Part shown: one piece after another, positions 20,604 to 30,092 of the stretch | Numbering within the stretch: position 1 is the first letter of the stretch | Layout of the letters: each line of letters starts with the position of its first letter | From: Gammaproteobacteria bacterium | GTDB lineage: Bacteria; Pseudomonadota; Gammaproteobacteria; GCA-001735895 | Reading direction: 5' to 3' | DNA: 41,701 nt | Assembly: GCA_020354435.1 (NCBI GenBank) | Contig: CP070646.1 | Coordinates: 1,195,095 to 1,236,795, forward strand | Position numbers and translations under genes: made by a program | Notes under the pieces: generated by a model | What the model saw: only the letters and a program-made list of their open reading frames with translations | The model's database searches: none | Told to the model about the DNA's origin: nothing

Positions 20604-21224
20604 GATCGCCTGCATCACCGTTTCAAGGTCTGATGAGGGTACGCTCACCAATAAGCCTTCGTTGCGATAAAAATCGACCAGAGGCGCGGTCTGCTCGTTG
20701 TAAACCTCGAGCCGGTTGAGAATCGCTTCCTCGGTCTCGTCGTCGCGTTGCACGACGGCGCTGCCGCAGACATCGCAAACGTTCTCGACTTTGGGCGGTT
20801 TCGACTTGACATTATATATTTCGCCACAGTTGCTGCAGGTGCGACGCGTCGTGAGTCGGTCGATAATGACGTCGCGCGGAATATCGAGTTCGAGCGCGCA
20901 GTTAAGCTTTTCGCCGAGTTTTTCGAGCAGGGCCTTCAGCGCTTCGGCCTGCGGTATCGTGCGCGGGAATCCGTCCAGCAGGTAACCCTTTTTGCAATCA
21001 TCCTGTTGCAGGCGCTCCTCCATGATACCCATGATCAATTCGTCGGTAACGAGATCGCCGGCCTTCATCGCCGCTTCCGCCAGTTTGCCTAATTCGGTGC
21101 CGGCGGCGACCGCGGCACGCAGGATATCACCGGTGGAAATCTGTACCGAGCCGTCTCGCGCCATCAGCGCCTTGGCGATAGTGCCCTTGCCGGCACCGGG
21201 TGGTCCTAACAGGATTATCTTCAT
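20589..21224 (-). CDS. adk: Adenylate kinase with zinc-type LID
   Basis: This encodes 211 residues. The enzyme interconverts ATP plus AMP and two ADP, balancing the cellular adenylate pool. The P-loop GPPGAGKGT lies at residues 7-15, the NMP-binding region has ISTGDILRAAV (about 29-39), and GYLLDGFPRT lies at 80-89. The LID contains CSNC (Cys130, Cys133) and CDVC (Cys150, Cys153), a four-cysteine zinc knuckle of the kind known in Gram-positive adenylate kinases and absent from the E. coli enzyme. GAGGAAC before the ATG supports the start. It is the last gene of the minus-strand group nadB, yjbQ, adk. Confidence 0.97.
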   Translation of the reverse strand: MKIILLGPPGAGKGTIAKALMARDGSVQISTGDILRAAVAAGTELGKLAEAAMKAGDLVTDELIMGIMEERLQQDDCKKGYLLDGFPRTIPQAEALKALLEKLGEKLNCALELDIPRDVIIDRLTTRRTCSNCGEIYNVKSKPPKVENVCDVCGSAVVQRDDETEEAILNRLEVYNEQTAPLVDFYRNEGLLVSVPSSDLETVMQAISSRL

Positions 21225-21318
21225 GATTGTTCCTCGAATTGGTTTGCTACTTTGCGCATCATTCTCCGGTTTTAACCGGTGAAGACAATATCAATATATT
21301 AATAGACGTTATTATCCC

Positions 21319-21735
21319 TTAGGTGCCCGTTAGCGTTACGGTAAGACGGCGACGGTGTGGACGGTAGCGATGTTCCCACAGGTACAGGCCCTGCCAGGTG
21401 CCGAGCGCGAGTCGGCCTGCGTGTATCGGTATCGTGATTTCGGTCTGGGTCAGCACCGAACGAATATGCGCGGCCATGTCATCGGCACCTTCCTGGTCGT
21501 GCAGATAGGCCGGATCGCCGTCCTTGACCAGTTTTGCGATGTAGTTCTCCAGGTCGCGACGCACGTCGGCATCGGCATTCTCGGTAATGATGAGCGACGC
21601 ACTGGTGTGGTGAATGAAAACGTGGCACAAACCCTGTTCGATGTCGTTTGACCTCAACAGAGCTTCGATTTCAGTGGTTATATCGACTGTTGCGCGGCCC
21701 TGGGTTTGAACCGTAATGGTCTGTTGTTGCATCAT
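21319..21735 (-). CDS. yjbQ: YjbQ family protein (UPF0047; secondary thiamine-phosphate synthase activity)
   Basis: This encodes 138 residues. Conserved family segments are HVFIHHTSASLIITENADAD (about residues 38-57), the central HDQEGADDMAAHIRSVL and the C-terminal LGTWQGLYLWEHR, including the histidines expected in the fold. E. coli YjbQ has weak thiamine-phosphate synthase activity; its main role is not settled. The gene lies between nadB and adk. Two ATG codons in a row open the frame, and I cannot decide between them. Confidence 0.93.
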   Translation of the reverse strand: MMQQQTITVQTQGRATVDITTEIEALLRSNDIEQGLCHVFIHHTSASLIITENADADVRRDLENYIAKLVKDGDPAYLHDQEGADDMAAHIRSVLTQTEITIPIHAGRLALGTWQGLYLWEHRYRPHRRRLTVTLTGT

Positions 21736-21831
21736 CGGCGCATTCTAACACCAACACTTACCCGCTGCTTGACAGGCGGCCCAGCCTCGAGCGGGACTGT
21801 GGCCATAAAACGGGTGACAGGCCGGGACAGT

Positions 21832-23448
21832 TCAGATGGAAGCGAGGCTGGCCCGATCCTGCTTTGACAGTCGCGGATCGAGAACGGTTGGCGCCAGGAA
21901 ATCATCGCTGCTTTCGGGATAATCCAGGGTGAAATGCAGTCCGCGGCTTTCCTTGCGCGCAAGCGCCGAGCGAATGATCAGGTCGGCGACCACGACCAGG
22001 TTGCGCAGCTCCAGCAGGTCCGGTGACACCTTGTAGTTGCCGTAGTACTCATCGATTTCGCGTTCGAGCAACTCGCTGCGGTGCAGCGCGCGCTGGAGGC
22101 GCTTGTTGGTGCGAACGATGCCGACATAGTCCCACATGAAACGCCGTAATTCGTCCCAGTTATGCGATACCACGATGTCCTCGTCGGAATCGGTCACCTG
22201 CGATTCGTCCCAGCGCGCTAACGCCGGCATGGATTTGCCGGGTTCGATTTCATCGGCGATGGCGCGTGCCGCGCTGCGTGCGAAAACCAGGCATTCAAGC
22301 AGCGAATTGCTGGCCATGCGATTGGCGCCATGCAGGCCGGAATAAGTCACCTCGCCAATGGCATACAGATTTTCCAGGTCGGTGCGACCGTCGGTATCGA
22401 TCATGACGCCACCGCAGGTGTAATGCGCCGCCGGCACCACCGGTATCGGCTGCCGCGTGATATCGATATCGAAGTGCAGGCAGCGCTGGTAGATAGCCGG
22501 GAAATGCGACTTGATGAAGGCTCGACTCTTGTGACTGATATCGAGATAGACGCAGTCGATTCCGAGGCGCTTCATTTCATGGTCGATGGCGCGAGCGACG
22601 ATATCCCGCGGCGCCAGTTCCGCGCGATCGTCGAAGCGCGGCATGAAACGTTCGCCATTGGGCAGCAACAGTTTTCCACCTTCGCCGCGAACCGCCTCGG
22701 TGATCAAAAAAGTACGCGCTTCGGGGTGGTACAGGCAGGTCGGGTGAAACTGGTTAAATTCCATGTTGGCAACACGACAACCGGCGCGCCAGGCCATGGC
22801 GATGCCGTCACCGGTGGAACCATCGGGATTACTGGTGTACAGATAAACCCGGCTGGCGCCGCCGGTGGCGAGGATGACTTTTTGCGCCCTGAATACGTCG
22901 ACGCGCTGGTTGGCTAGGCTATAGGCGTAAAGTCCGGCGCATTTTTGATGTCGACTTATCAGATCGATGGCGATATGTTCATAAAGAACCTTGATATTGC
23001 GCCGTTCGGCGACGTGTGCCTGCAGCGTCTGCTGCAGTGCCTTGCCGGTGGTATCGGCGACGTGCACGACACGGCGTTTGCTGTGACCGCCCTCGCGTGT
23101 CAAATGAAATGCGCTGTCGACGATTTCGGGGTTATCCAGGGTGAAGGGCATGCCCAGATCGGCCAGCCAGTTGATACATTCGGCACCGTTGGCCACGGTA
23201 AATTCGACTACCGATTCCTCGCATATTCCCGCGCCAGCCACTATCGTGTCGCGGGCGTGTAATTCGATACTGTCCTCCGGGTCCAGCACCGCCGAAATTC
23301 CGCCCTGGGCCCAGGAGCTCGAGGTTTGCTCGAGGTCGGCTTTTGCCAGGATAGCGATGCTGAGCGAGGACGGCAGGTGTAACGCAGCCGACAGGCCTGC
23401 TGTACCCGAGCCGACGATAACGACATCATATTTGAATTGGCTGCTCAT
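21832..23448 (-). CDS. nadB: L-aspartate oxidase
   Basis: This encodes 538 residues (E. coli 540). NadB oxidises L-aspartate to iminoaspartate with FAD, the first step of de novo NAD synthesis. The N-terminal dinucleotide fold is YDVVIVGSGTAGLSAALHLP. Also visible are the segment SSWAQGGISAVLDPEDSIEL near residue 45, the FAD-family stretch near residues 245-270 (FNQFHPTCLYHPEARTFLIT) and the C-terminal helical domain. The start at 23448 (MSSQFKYDV) fits homologues better than the in-frame upstream codon at 23502. It diverges from rpoE; nadB beside the sigma-E operon is a conserved gammaproteobacterial arrangement. Confidence 0.97.
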   Translation of the reverse strand: MSSQFKYDVVIVGSGTAGLSAALHLPSSLSIAILAKADLEQTSSSWAQGGISAVLDPEDSIELHARDTIVAGAGICEESVVEFTVANGAECINWLADLGMPFTLDNPEIVDSAFHLTREGGHSKRRVVHVADTTGKALQQTLQAHVAERRNIKVLYEHIAIDLISRHQKCAGLYAYSLANQRVDVFRAQKVILATGGASRVYLYTSNPDGSTGDGIAMAWRAGCRVANMEFNQFHPTCLYHPEARTFLITEAVRGEGGKLLLPNGERFMPRFDDRAELAPRDIVARAIDHEMKRLGIDCVYLDISHKSRAFIKSHFPAIYQRCLHFDIDITRQPIPVVPAAHYTCGGVMIDTDGRTDLENLYAIGEVTYSGLHGANRMASNSLLECLVFARSAARAIADEIEPGKSMPALARWDESQVTDSDEDIVVSHNWDELRRFMWDYVGIVRTNKRLQRALHRSELLEREIDEYYGNYKVSPDLLELRNLVVVADLIIRSALARKESRGLHFTLDYPESSDDFLAPTVLDPRLSKQDRASLASI

Positions 23449-23518
23449 TGGCTTGCGCTTTCGAAATCTCGCACCAGTATAGTGAAATCGTTCGCATCTC
23501 AAAACCCGTCCGGTGACA

Positions 23519-23546
23519 GAACTTTTTGCAATATAATCAGTCCTTA
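23519..23546 (+). promoter_or_regulatory. Predicted sigma-E-type promoter of rpoE (overlapping a -10-like TATAAT)
   Basis: GAACTT (23519-23524) is followed after 16 bases by TCCTTA (23541-23546), close to the sigma-E pattern GGAACTT-N16-TCnnA, suggesting autoregulation as in E. coli and Pseudomonas algU. A perfect TATAAT (23532-23537) lies between the two boxes, without a good -35 box, and might serve a basal promoter. The second sigma-E element is imperfect. Confidence 0.5.
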
Positions 23547-23608
23547 TTTATCAGTTTGGAAGATAAGAAGCCGTTATCTCCAAGAATCATAAACACAAAG
23601 GGTAGTGA

Positions 23609-24184
23609 ATGGGGACGAATCTGCTCGATGCAGACCTGGTGAAGCGGGTACAGGCAGGAGATACGGCTGCCTTCGATATTCTGGTACAGAAATATCAGCA
23701 CAAGGTGATCAACCTGGTTGGCCGCTTCGTATCGGATCAGGCCGAATGCCAGGACATCGCCCAGGATGCTTTTATCAAGGCATTCCGCGCGATTGGCAGT
23801 TTCAGGGGTGACAGTCAGTTTTATACCTGGCTATACCGGATTGCGACCAACACGGCGAAGAATCATCTGGCTTCGCGCGCGCGTAAATCGCCGAATTATG
23901 CGGTCGACGTGGACGATGCCGAGCATTACGAGGGTGAATCCGGGCTTAAGGAGTATGCCAACCCGGAAAGCCTGTTGTTAACCGATGAGATCAAGGCGAC
24001 GATTTTTCGCGCCATCGAAAATTTACCGGACGACCTCAAATCGGCAATTACGCTGCGTGAAATCGATGGTTTGAGCTATGAAGAGATAGCGGAAGTAATG
24101 GATTGCCCGATCGGCACGGTTAGATCTAGAATATTTCGTGCCCGGGATGTAATCGATAAGGAACTTAGACCCCTGTTAGAGTGA
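23609..24184 (+). CDS. rpoE: RNA polymerase sigma factor RpoE (sigma-E / AlgU)
   Basis: This encodes 191 residues, an extracytoplasmic-function sigma factor that directs the envelope-stress response. Region 2 includes VQKYQHKVINLVGRFVSD and AECQDIAQDAFIKAFRAI, and the DNA-melting part FYTWLYRIATNTAKNHLASR. Region 4 contains LPDDLKSAITLREIDGLSYE and EIAEVMDCPIGTVRSRIFRA, a helix-turn-helix for -35 recognition. AAGGG precedes the ATG by about 6 bases. It heads the operon rpoE-rseA-rseB-rseC, with its anti-sigma factor next, as expected for a membrane-controlled sigma factor. Confidence 0.97.
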   Translation: MGTNLLDADLVKRVQAGDTAAFDILVQKYQHKVINLVGRFVSDQAECQDIAQDAFIKAFRAIGSFRGDSQFYTWLYRIATNTAKNHLASRARKSPNYAVDVDDAEHYEGESGLKEYANPESLLLTDEIKATIFRAIENLPDDLKSAITLREIDGLSYEEIAEVMDCPIGTVRSRIFRARDVIDKELRPLLE

Positions 24185-24241
24185 CTAACTAGCAGATTTT
24201 TGAAAACCATCGAAATAAATGGTTTAAACAGAGAGTTTAAG

Positions 24242-24868
24242 ATGACAGAGCATGACGAAAAACTAGCTTACCTGCTGGACGAATTTCGGGATGAAAATGC
24301 CGACGCTTCGCTCGACGAAGTGATGGCTGATGTGAATTTGCAGTACCGTGCGCGACGTTACCGGATGATCGGCGAAGCGATGCGAAATGAATTGCCGCCA
24401 GCCGTCGACAGCGATTTTCACAATTCGGTCATGGCCCGATTGCACGCGGAAGTCGCAATCGAGAAGGCCAGTAAAATGGAGAAACCGTCGCAGGCGGATC
24501 GCCCATCCTCTTTGCTGAGCTGGGCCAGCCTCAAGCCTTTTGCCGGACTGGCGGTTGCCGCCAGCGTGGCCGTGGTTACCGTTGCGTTGTGGCAACCGCT
24601 GCAAAAAGAGACCGGCCAGATCGATAACGAGCTTGTCAGCGCCGATCAGCAGAAAGTTCAAAAACTGGCCGGACAGCAAATTCAGGGAACCGCGGTAGCG
24701 GTATCCACCCGGGTGCAAACGCTGGGCACGCGCTGGAAGGTAGATCGCGAAATGCCGGGAATGCAGCAGAAACTAAACGCCTACCTGGTTAATCATACCG
24801 AGTACTCGAACTCGGTGCAGGGATTGATTCCCCAGGCCAGGGTTGCCGGCTTTGATTCCCAGAAGTAG
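24242..24868 (+). CDS. rseA: Sigma-E anti-sigma factor RseA (MucA-like)
   Basis: This encodes 208 residues. The N-terminal cytoplasmic domain (MTEHDEKLAYLLDEFRDENA and RYRMIGEAMRNELP, about residues 1-65) is the RseA/MucA sigma-binding type. One membrane helix near residues 99-119 (LKPFAGLAVAASVAVVTVAL) separates it from a periplasmic part of about 85 residues. By family knowledge RseA holds RpoE inactive at the inner membrane and is destroyed stepwise on envelope stress. I chose ATG 24242; an in-frame TTG at 24200 would add residues not seen in the family. The next gene, rseB, encodes its periplasmic partner. Confidence 0.93.
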   Translation: MTEHDEKLAYLLDEFRDENADASLDEVMADVNLQYRARRYRMIGEAMRNELPPAVDSDFHNSVMARLHAEVAIEKASKMEKPSQADRPSSLLSWASLKPFAGLAVAASVAVVTVALWQPLQKETGQIDNELVSADQQKVQKLAGQQIQGTAVAVSTRVQTLGTRWKVDREMPGMQQKLNAYLVNHTEYSNSVQGLIPQARVAGFDSQK

Positions 24869-24881
24869 GCGGGTTGGTCAG

Positions 24882-25850
24882 TTGAAGTTTCTGCCCAGGT
24901 TGCTGATTCCGCTGCTTGCCACAGCCCTCGCAAGCGCACCCGTGCTGGCCGATCCGGCAATGGAATGGGTACAGAAAATGTCGGACGCAATGCGCAATCT
25001 GAGCTATCGCGGTAATTTTGTTTACCTGCACGGGAATCAGCTTGAAAGCATGCAAATAGAGCATTTTCGCGACGCCAGCGGAGAGAAGGAACGGCTGATT
25101 TCGCTCAACGGCGAGGCGCGCGAAGTGATTCGCGATAATCAGAACCTTACCTGTATCTGGCCATCGAGCCGTAAGGTGGTCGTAGATCTGTCTCGAAAGA
25201 ACAGTTTTTCGCCGATTTTTATTCCGGAAGATATCAAGCGACTGGAAAAGTTCTACAACATGAAACTGTTGGGCATGGATCGCATCGCCGACCAGGAAAC
25301 CATGGTCGTGCATATCGATCCGAAGGACAGGTATCGTTATGGCATGAAATTCTGGATCAACCAGGAGAACGGCCTGATGATGAAATCCAGCCTGATCGAC
25401 GAAACCAACCGCGAGGTCGAACAGGTGATGTTTACCAGTTTAAGGCTGTTCGAGGAAGGTGAGAAACTGGAAGTCAACACCTTGCCGGAAATCGGCGAGA
25501 ATTACTCGTTGATACGTTATCGTCGCGATGATGGCGATAACGCCCTGGCCGTGGATAGCGCCTGGCAGTTGAATGGCGCACCGGGTGGCTTCTGGCGCCA
25601 GTCGGTGTTAAAGCGCAAGATTCCGGGTACCAACCAGGTGGTGCAGCAAATGGTTTATACCGATGGCCTGGCATCGCTGTCGGTGTTTATCGAACGGCAA
25701 ACCAGTGAAATTCACGGTGGCAGCTCTTCGATGGGCGCGGTCAACGCATTTATTCGCATTCTCGATGATCACGCAGTGACCGCGATCGGAGAAGTTCCGG
25801 CGGTTACGGTGAAACAGGTTGCCGAATCGGTGTCTTACCGCAAACCCTAG
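24882..25850 (+). CDS. rseB: Sigma-E regulatory periplasmic protein RseB (MucB-like)
   Basis: This encodes about 322 residues. Residues 1-24 (MKFLPRLLIPLLATALASAP then VLA-D) form a signal peptide, so the protein is periplasmic. The mature part begins PAMEWVQKMSDAMRNLSYRG, the standard MucB/RseB start. The large lipid-binding domain has IDPKDRYRYGMKFWINQENG, and the small C-terminal domain has MVYTDGLASLSVFIE. RseB shields RseA from proteolysis and responds to lipopolysaccharide signals. The start is a TTG at 24882, 13 bases after the rseA stop; an earlier TTG at 24843 would overlap rseA and spoil the signal peptide. Confidence 0.94.
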   Translation: MKFLPRLLIPLLATALASAPVLADPAMEWVQKMSDAMRNLSYRGNFVYLHGNQLESMQIEHFRDASGEKERLISLNGEAREVIRDNQNLTCIWPSSRKVVVDLSRKNSFSPIFIPEDIKRLEKFYNMKLLGMDRIADQETMVVHIDPKDRYRYGMKFWINQENGLMMKSSLIDETNREVEQVMFTSLRLFEEGEKLEVNTLPEIGENYSLIRYRRDDGDNALAVDSAWQLNGAPGGFWRQSVLKRKIPGTNQVVQQMVYTDGLASLSVFIERQTSEIHGGSSSMGAVNAFIRILDDHAVTAIGEVPAVTVKQVAESVSYRKP

Positions 25851-25939
25851 GCGTTGTCTGGATTCTGCACTCCAGCTTGCGATCGATCGCAATTGGTATC
25901 AAACTTGGATGTTGTTTATATGAAACCGGGATGTTGCGC

Positions 25940-26392
25940 ATGATTACCGAACAGGCCGTGGTAACGGCTTGTAATAAAGGGCGGGTAGAAGTCAGGCTGC
26001 AGCGAACCGCTACCTGTGGTCACTGTGAAATGGCGCAGGGGTGCGGCACGGGAGCGCTCGGCCGCCTGCTGGGAAATCGTTCACGACCGCTGGTAATCGA
26101 AACCGATCAGGATTTAAAGCCGGGAGACGAGGTATTGCTGGGCCTGTCGGAGGCCGCGCTGGTCAAGGCCAGCCTGACCGTGTATGGGCTGCCGCTAGTG
26201 GCGATGGTCGGCGCCGGCCTGTTCGCCGCGTTGGCCGGCCTGGCCGAGATCTGGATTGCGCTGTTTTCGATCGGGGGATTCATTGTCGGTTTCAAATATG
26301 CCTCCCGTACAGGCCGATCCCTTGAAGCCGGGCGCATGACGCCATATATCCTGGAAATCAGGGGGAACCCGAGACCGCTATCCGAGTCATAG
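25940..26392 (+). CDS. rseC: SoxR-reducing/sigma-E regulatory family protein RseC (MucC-like)
   Basis: This encodes about 150 residues. An N-terminal cysteine cluster TCGHCEMAQGCG precedes two membrane helices around residues 75-95 (YGLPLVAMVGAGLFAALAGL) and 97-115 (IWIALFSIGGFIVGFKYA), the layout of RseC/MucC inner-membrane proteins. The cysteines may carry a redox group, as in RsxC-related reducing systems. The exact role in sigma-E control is modest or unclear in known species. I chose ATG 25940 (MITEQAVVTA) by alignment with RseC; ATG 25931 is also in frame. It is the fourth gene of the sigma-E operon. Confidence 0.92.
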   Translation: MITEQAVVTACNKGRVEVRLQRTATCGHCEMAQGCGTGALGRLLGNRSRPLVIETDQDLKPGDEVLLGLSEAALVKASLTVYGLPLVAMVGAGLFAALAGLAEIWIALFSIGGFIVGFKYASRTGRSLEAGRMTPYILEIRGNPRPLSES

Positions 26393-26423
26393 AACTGTAT
26401 TTGAGATTATCTGGAAGGACTTC

Positions 26424-27842
26424 ATGAAATTTTTTAGCAAACACATTCAGAAATTTATAGTCGTGCTGGCGTTCAGCCTGCCGTTAAGTGTCCAGGCGGC
26501 GTTACCCGATTTTACCGAGATTGTCGAGGAGTCGAAGGATTCCGTTGTCAACATCAGTACCAAGATGAAGATGAAGAGCAGTACTTCGAAACGACACAAT
26601 ATTCCCGAATTGCCCGAAGGTTCTCCCTTCGGCGAATTGTTCGACAAGTTTTTCGACCATGATGAATTCGAGCGCCGCCGGCGCGACTCGCAGTCGCTCG
26701 GTTCCGGCTTCATCATTTCGGACGATGGTTATATTCTGACCAATCATCACGTAATCGCCGGCGCCGATGAAGTCATCGTGCGCATGGCGAATCGCAAGGA
26801 GTATACGGCCAGGGTCATAGGCTCGGACGAAGCTTCCGACGTTGCCGTGCTGAAAGTCGACGCCGACAACCTGCCAACGCTGAAAATTGGTGATTCGGAT
26901 GATCTGAAGGTAGGTGAATGGGTGCTCGCAATCGGCTCGCCTTTCGGTTTCGATGCCACCGTCACGGCGGGGATTGTCAGCGCCAAGGGGCGCAACCTGC
27001 CGAGTGACAATTACGTGCCGTTCATCCAGACCGACGTTGCGATCAACCCGGGTAATTCCGGTGGCCCGCTGTTCAATCTCGACGGCGAGGTGGTTGGCAT
27101 CAACTCGCAGATTTATAGCCGTTCGGGCGGTTTCATGGGGCTGTCCTTCGCGATTCCGATCGAAATGGCGGTCGACGTTGCCAACCAGATCAAGGAGACC
27201 GGCTCGGTTTCACGCGGCTGGCTGGGTGTGCTAATCCAGGAAGTCACGCGCGAACTGGCGGAATCCTTTGGCATGGAGAATCCACATGGTGCTCTGGTGG
27301 CCAAGGTGCTCGACGAAAGCCCGGCTGCCGAGGCGGGGCTGCAGGTTGGTGACGTGATCGTCGAGTTTAACGGCAAAAAGGTTATGCGTTCGAGCGGATT
27401 GCCGCCGCTGGTTGGGCGCGCCAAGGTCGGAAGGGAAGCCCAGGTTACCGTGATCCGCGACAAGAAACGCCAGGATATCGGTGTCGTCATCGCACAGTTG
27501 CCGTCCACGATCACCCAGGCGGCCTATCAACCCGAGTCCAAACCCGAGATCGAGGAATCGTCGCTTGGCATGAAAGTGGAAGAGTTGAGCCGTGATGCCG
27601 GTAAACGGCTCAAGATCGAAAGCGGCGTGCAGGTCGTCGAAGTGGATGAGTATGGCCCGGCCAGCGACGCCGGTATTCAGAAAGGCGACGTTATCACCAT
27701 GATCGATAATCAGGCGGTCGAATCGCTCGACGATTTCGAAAAGATCGCCGGCGAACTACAGTCCGGCAAATCGGTGGCCCTGCTGGTGCAGCGTCGCGCC
27801 GGACCGGTTTTTCTCGCGATTCGACCAGATGAGGACTCCTAG
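26424..27842 (+). CDS. degP: Periplasmic serine protease/chaperone of the DegP (Do, MucD) family
   Basis: This encodes 472 residues. A signal peptide spans residues 1-25 (FIVVLAFSLPLSVQA). The trypsin-like domain carries the catalytic triad His109 (in LTNHHV), Asp139 (in SDVAVLK) and Ser212 (in GNSGGPL). Two PDZ domains follow, about 255-365 (from SRGWLGVLIQEVTRELAESF) and 375-465. In the known pathway it removes misfolded envelope proteins and is part of the sigma-E regulon. Its position after rseC is that of mucD in Pseudomonas. GGAAGG 5 bases before the ATG supports the start. The name mucD would be equally suitable. Confidence 0.96.
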   Translation: MKFFSKHIQKFIVVLAFSLPLSVQAALPDFTEIVEESKDSVVNISTKMKMKSSTSKRHNIPELPEGSPFGELFDKFFDHDEFERRRRDSQSLGSGFIISDDGYILTNHHVIAGADEVIVRMANRKEYTARVIGSDEASDVAVLKVDADNLPTLKIGDSDDLKVGEWVLAIGSPFGFDATVTAGIVSAKGRNLPSDNYVPFIQTDVAINPGNSGGPLFNLDGEVVGINSQIYSRSGGFMGLSFAIPIEMAVDVANQIKETGSVSRGWLGVLIQEVTRELAESFGMENPHGALVAKVLDESPAAEAGLQVGDVIVEFNGKKVMRSSGLPPLVGRAKVGREAQVTVIRDKKRQDIGVVIAQLPSTITQAAYQPESKPEIEESSLGMKVEELSRDAGKRLKIESGVQVVEVDEYGPASDAGIQKGDVITMIDNQAVESLDDFEKIAGELQSGKSVALLVQRRAGPVFLAIRPDEDS

Positions 27843-27896
27843 GCAACGGGTAAATCATTCGATTTCTGATATCGTTGCGTGCCTCGCGATGGCGGG

Positions 27897-28169
27897 ATGG
27901 TCAGCGAACCGGGCGGTAGCAATCGCGTTTTGGCGTTAATTCTTTACTACCGCGAACAATGCCACCTGTGCGATGCCATGCGCAAAGCACTGGTGGCTTT
28001 TTCGTGTCGGCAACAGGCCTTGAACTGGTCTGAAATCGATATCGACCGCGATCCGGAGCTGATCCGGCGCTACGACGCCCGGGTACCGGTGCTTTGTCAG
28101 GACGATGTTGAAATCTGTCACTTTTTTTTCGATGAAACGGCATTGCGGGCCGCGCTGGCTTTAGCGTAA
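27897..28169 (+). CDS. Glutaredoxin-like family protein
   Basis: This encodes about 90 residues. The core [19 protein letters not shown] has the CxxC-type pair (CHLC) of thioredoxin-fold proteins. The stretch [20 protein letters not shown] and the cis-proline motif RVPVLC complete the small glutaredoxin-like fold of the family often found beside lepA. Its substrate is not known. The start is uncertain: ATG 27897 is preceded closely by GGCGGG, while an in-frame GTG at 27879 would add six residues. It lies between degP/mucD and lepA, in the same direction as both. Confidence 0.85.
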   Translation: MVSEPGGSNRVLALILYYREQCHLCDAMRKALVAFSCRQQALNWSEIDIDRDPELIRRYDARVPVLCQDDVEICHFFFDETALRAALALA

Positions 28170-28263
28170 ACTTCGCAGGTTTTATACATCCAGGGCCGGC
28201 CTGTGCCAGGTCGGCAATCCACTTTTCCACCAATCCACAGAACGGGCGGGACGAATACCACTT

Positions 28264-30060
28264 ATGCGCATGGAGTTAATACGCAATTTTTCGATCATCG
28301 CTCATATCGACCATGGCAAATCGACGCTCGCGGACCGCTTCATCCAGATCTGTGGTGGCTTGAGTGAACGCGAGATGGAAGCGCAGGTGCTCGATTCGAT
28401 GGAACTCGAGCGCGAGCGGGGTATTACCATCAAGGCGCAAAGCGTTTCGCTGAATTACCACGCGCGCGACGGTCGTGACTATATGCTGAACATTATCGAC
28501 ACGCCCGGTCACGTCGATTTTTCCTACGAAGTGTCGCGCTCGCTGGCCGCATGCGAGGGCGCGCTGCTGGTGGTCGATGCCTCGCAAGGGGTCGAAGCGC
28601 AGAGCGTCGCCAATTGCTACACCGCGATCGATCTCGATCTGGAGGTTTTGCCGGTGCTGAACAAAATCGATTTACCGGCCGCCGACCCGGATCGGGTCAA
28701 GCTCGAAATCGAGGAAATCATAGGGCTGGATGCTGCCGATGCGATAGAAGTCAGCGCCAAGACCGGTGTCGGTGTCGAGGATCTGCTCGAGCAGATTATC
28801 GAAAAAATTCCGCCGCCGGAGGGTTCGGAAGACAATCGCACCCAGGCCCTGATCATCGACTCCTGGTTCGATAGCTACGTTGGCGTGATTACGCTGGTAC
28901 GTGTCATGCAAGGGGGTATCCGCCCCAAGCAAAAGATTCAGATGATGTCCAGCGGGCGCGAGTTCCTGGTGGAAAAGGTTGGTGTGTTCACGCCCAAACG
29001 CATGGATACCGACTGCCTGCAGGCCGGCAGTGTCGGTTACGTCATCGCCGGCATCAAGGATATCGAATCGGCTCGCGTCGGCGACACGATCACATTGTCA
29101 CAGCAACCGGCGGAACAACCACTGGCCGATTTCAAACAGATCCAGCCACGCGTGTTTGCAGGCCTGTTTCCGGTAAGCTCCGACGACTACGAGGATTGTC
29201 GCGAAGCTTTGCGCAAACTGAAACTGAACGATGCCTCGCTACAGTTCGAACCGGAAACCTCGCAGGCGCTGGGATTCGGTTTTCGCTGCGGTTTTCTCGG
29301 AATGCTGCACATGGAAATCGTGCAGGAACGGCTTGAGCGCGAGTACGATCTCGACCTGATTACGACCGCGCCGACGGTGGTTTACCAGGTGGAAACTACG
29401 GCCGGTGACGAGATCGAAATCCATAATCCGGCCGATCTGCCGCCGGTGAACAAAATCAGTGAAATTCGCGAACCGATTATCCAGGCGAATATCCTTTTGC
29501 CAGAGGATTACATCGGTGCGGTTATCTCGTTGTGCATCGAAAAGCGTGGCGTGCAAAAGGATATGCAGTTTCTCGGCAACCAGGTTTCGCTGGTGTTCGA
29601 GTTGCCACTGTCCGAGGTTGTACTAGACTTTTTTGATCGCCTGAAATCGGTTAGCCGCGGCTATGCTTCCTTCGACTACGAGTTTTTGCGCTTCGAAGCA
29701 TCCAACCTGGTGAAACTCGATGTGCTGATTAACGGCGACCGGGTCGATGCGCTGTCGCTGATTGTTCATCGCAGCAATGCCGAATACCGTGGCCGCGAGC
29801 TGGCGTCGAAAATGAAGGAGTTGATACCGCGGCAAATGTTCGATGTTGCGATCCAGGCTGCGATTGGCTCGAACGTTATCGCGCGTACCAACGTCAAGGC
29901 GTTGCGCAAGAACGTAACCGCCAAATGTTATGGCGGAGATGTGACGCGCAAGCGAAAATTGCTCGAGAAGCAAAAAGCCGGTAAAAAGCGTATGAAGCAG
30001 GTCGGCAGCGTCGAAATACCGCAGGATGCGTTTCTCGCGGTGTTGAAGGTAGATAATTGA
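28264..30060 (+). CDS. lepA: Elongation factor 4 (LepA)
   Basis: This encodes 598 residues (E. coli 599). LepA is a ribosome-associated GTPase similar to EF-G, implicated in back-translocation and in translation initiation or 30S biogenesis. The G domain has G1 AHIDHGKST (about residues 13-21), the switch segment [12 protein letters not shown]3 DTPGHVDF (about 79) and G4 NKID (about 133). The C-terminal domain typical of EF4 ends with [20 protein letters not shown], and [20 protein letters not shown] lies before it. ATG codons at 28264 and 28270 are both possible starts. The lepA-lepB order is conserved in proteobacteria. Confidence 0.98.
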   Translation: MRMELIRNFSIIAHIDHGKSTLADRFIQICGGLSEREMEAQVLDSMELERERGITIKAQSVSLNYHARDGRDYMLNIIDTPGHVDFSYEVSRSLAACEGALLVVDASQGVEAQSVANCYTAIDLDLEVLPVLNKIDLPAADPDRVKLEIEEIIGLDAADAIEVSAKTGVGVEDLLEQIIEKIPPPEGSEDNRTQALIIDSWFDSYVGVITLVRVMQGGIRPKQKIQMMSSGREFLVEKVGVFTPKRMDTDCLQAGSVGYVIAGIKDIESARVGDTITLSQQPAEQPLADFKQIQPRVFAGLFPVSSDDYEDCREALRKLKLNDASLQFEPETSQALGFGFRCGFLGMLHMEIVQERLEREYDLDLITTAPTVVYQVETTAGDEIEIHNPADLPPVNKISEIREPIIQANILLPEDYIGAVISLCIEKRGVQKDMQFLGNQVSLVFELPLSEVVLDFFDRLKSVSRGYASFDYEFLRFEASNLVKLDVLINGDRVDALSLIVHRSNAEYRGRELASKMKELIPRQMFDVAIQAAIGSNVIARTNVKALRKNVTAKCYGGDVTRKRKLLEKQKAGKKRMKQVGSVEIPQDAFLAVLKVDN

Positions 30061-30092
30061 TAAGGCTGCCGTTAGGGGTAGAGACAGACTGA

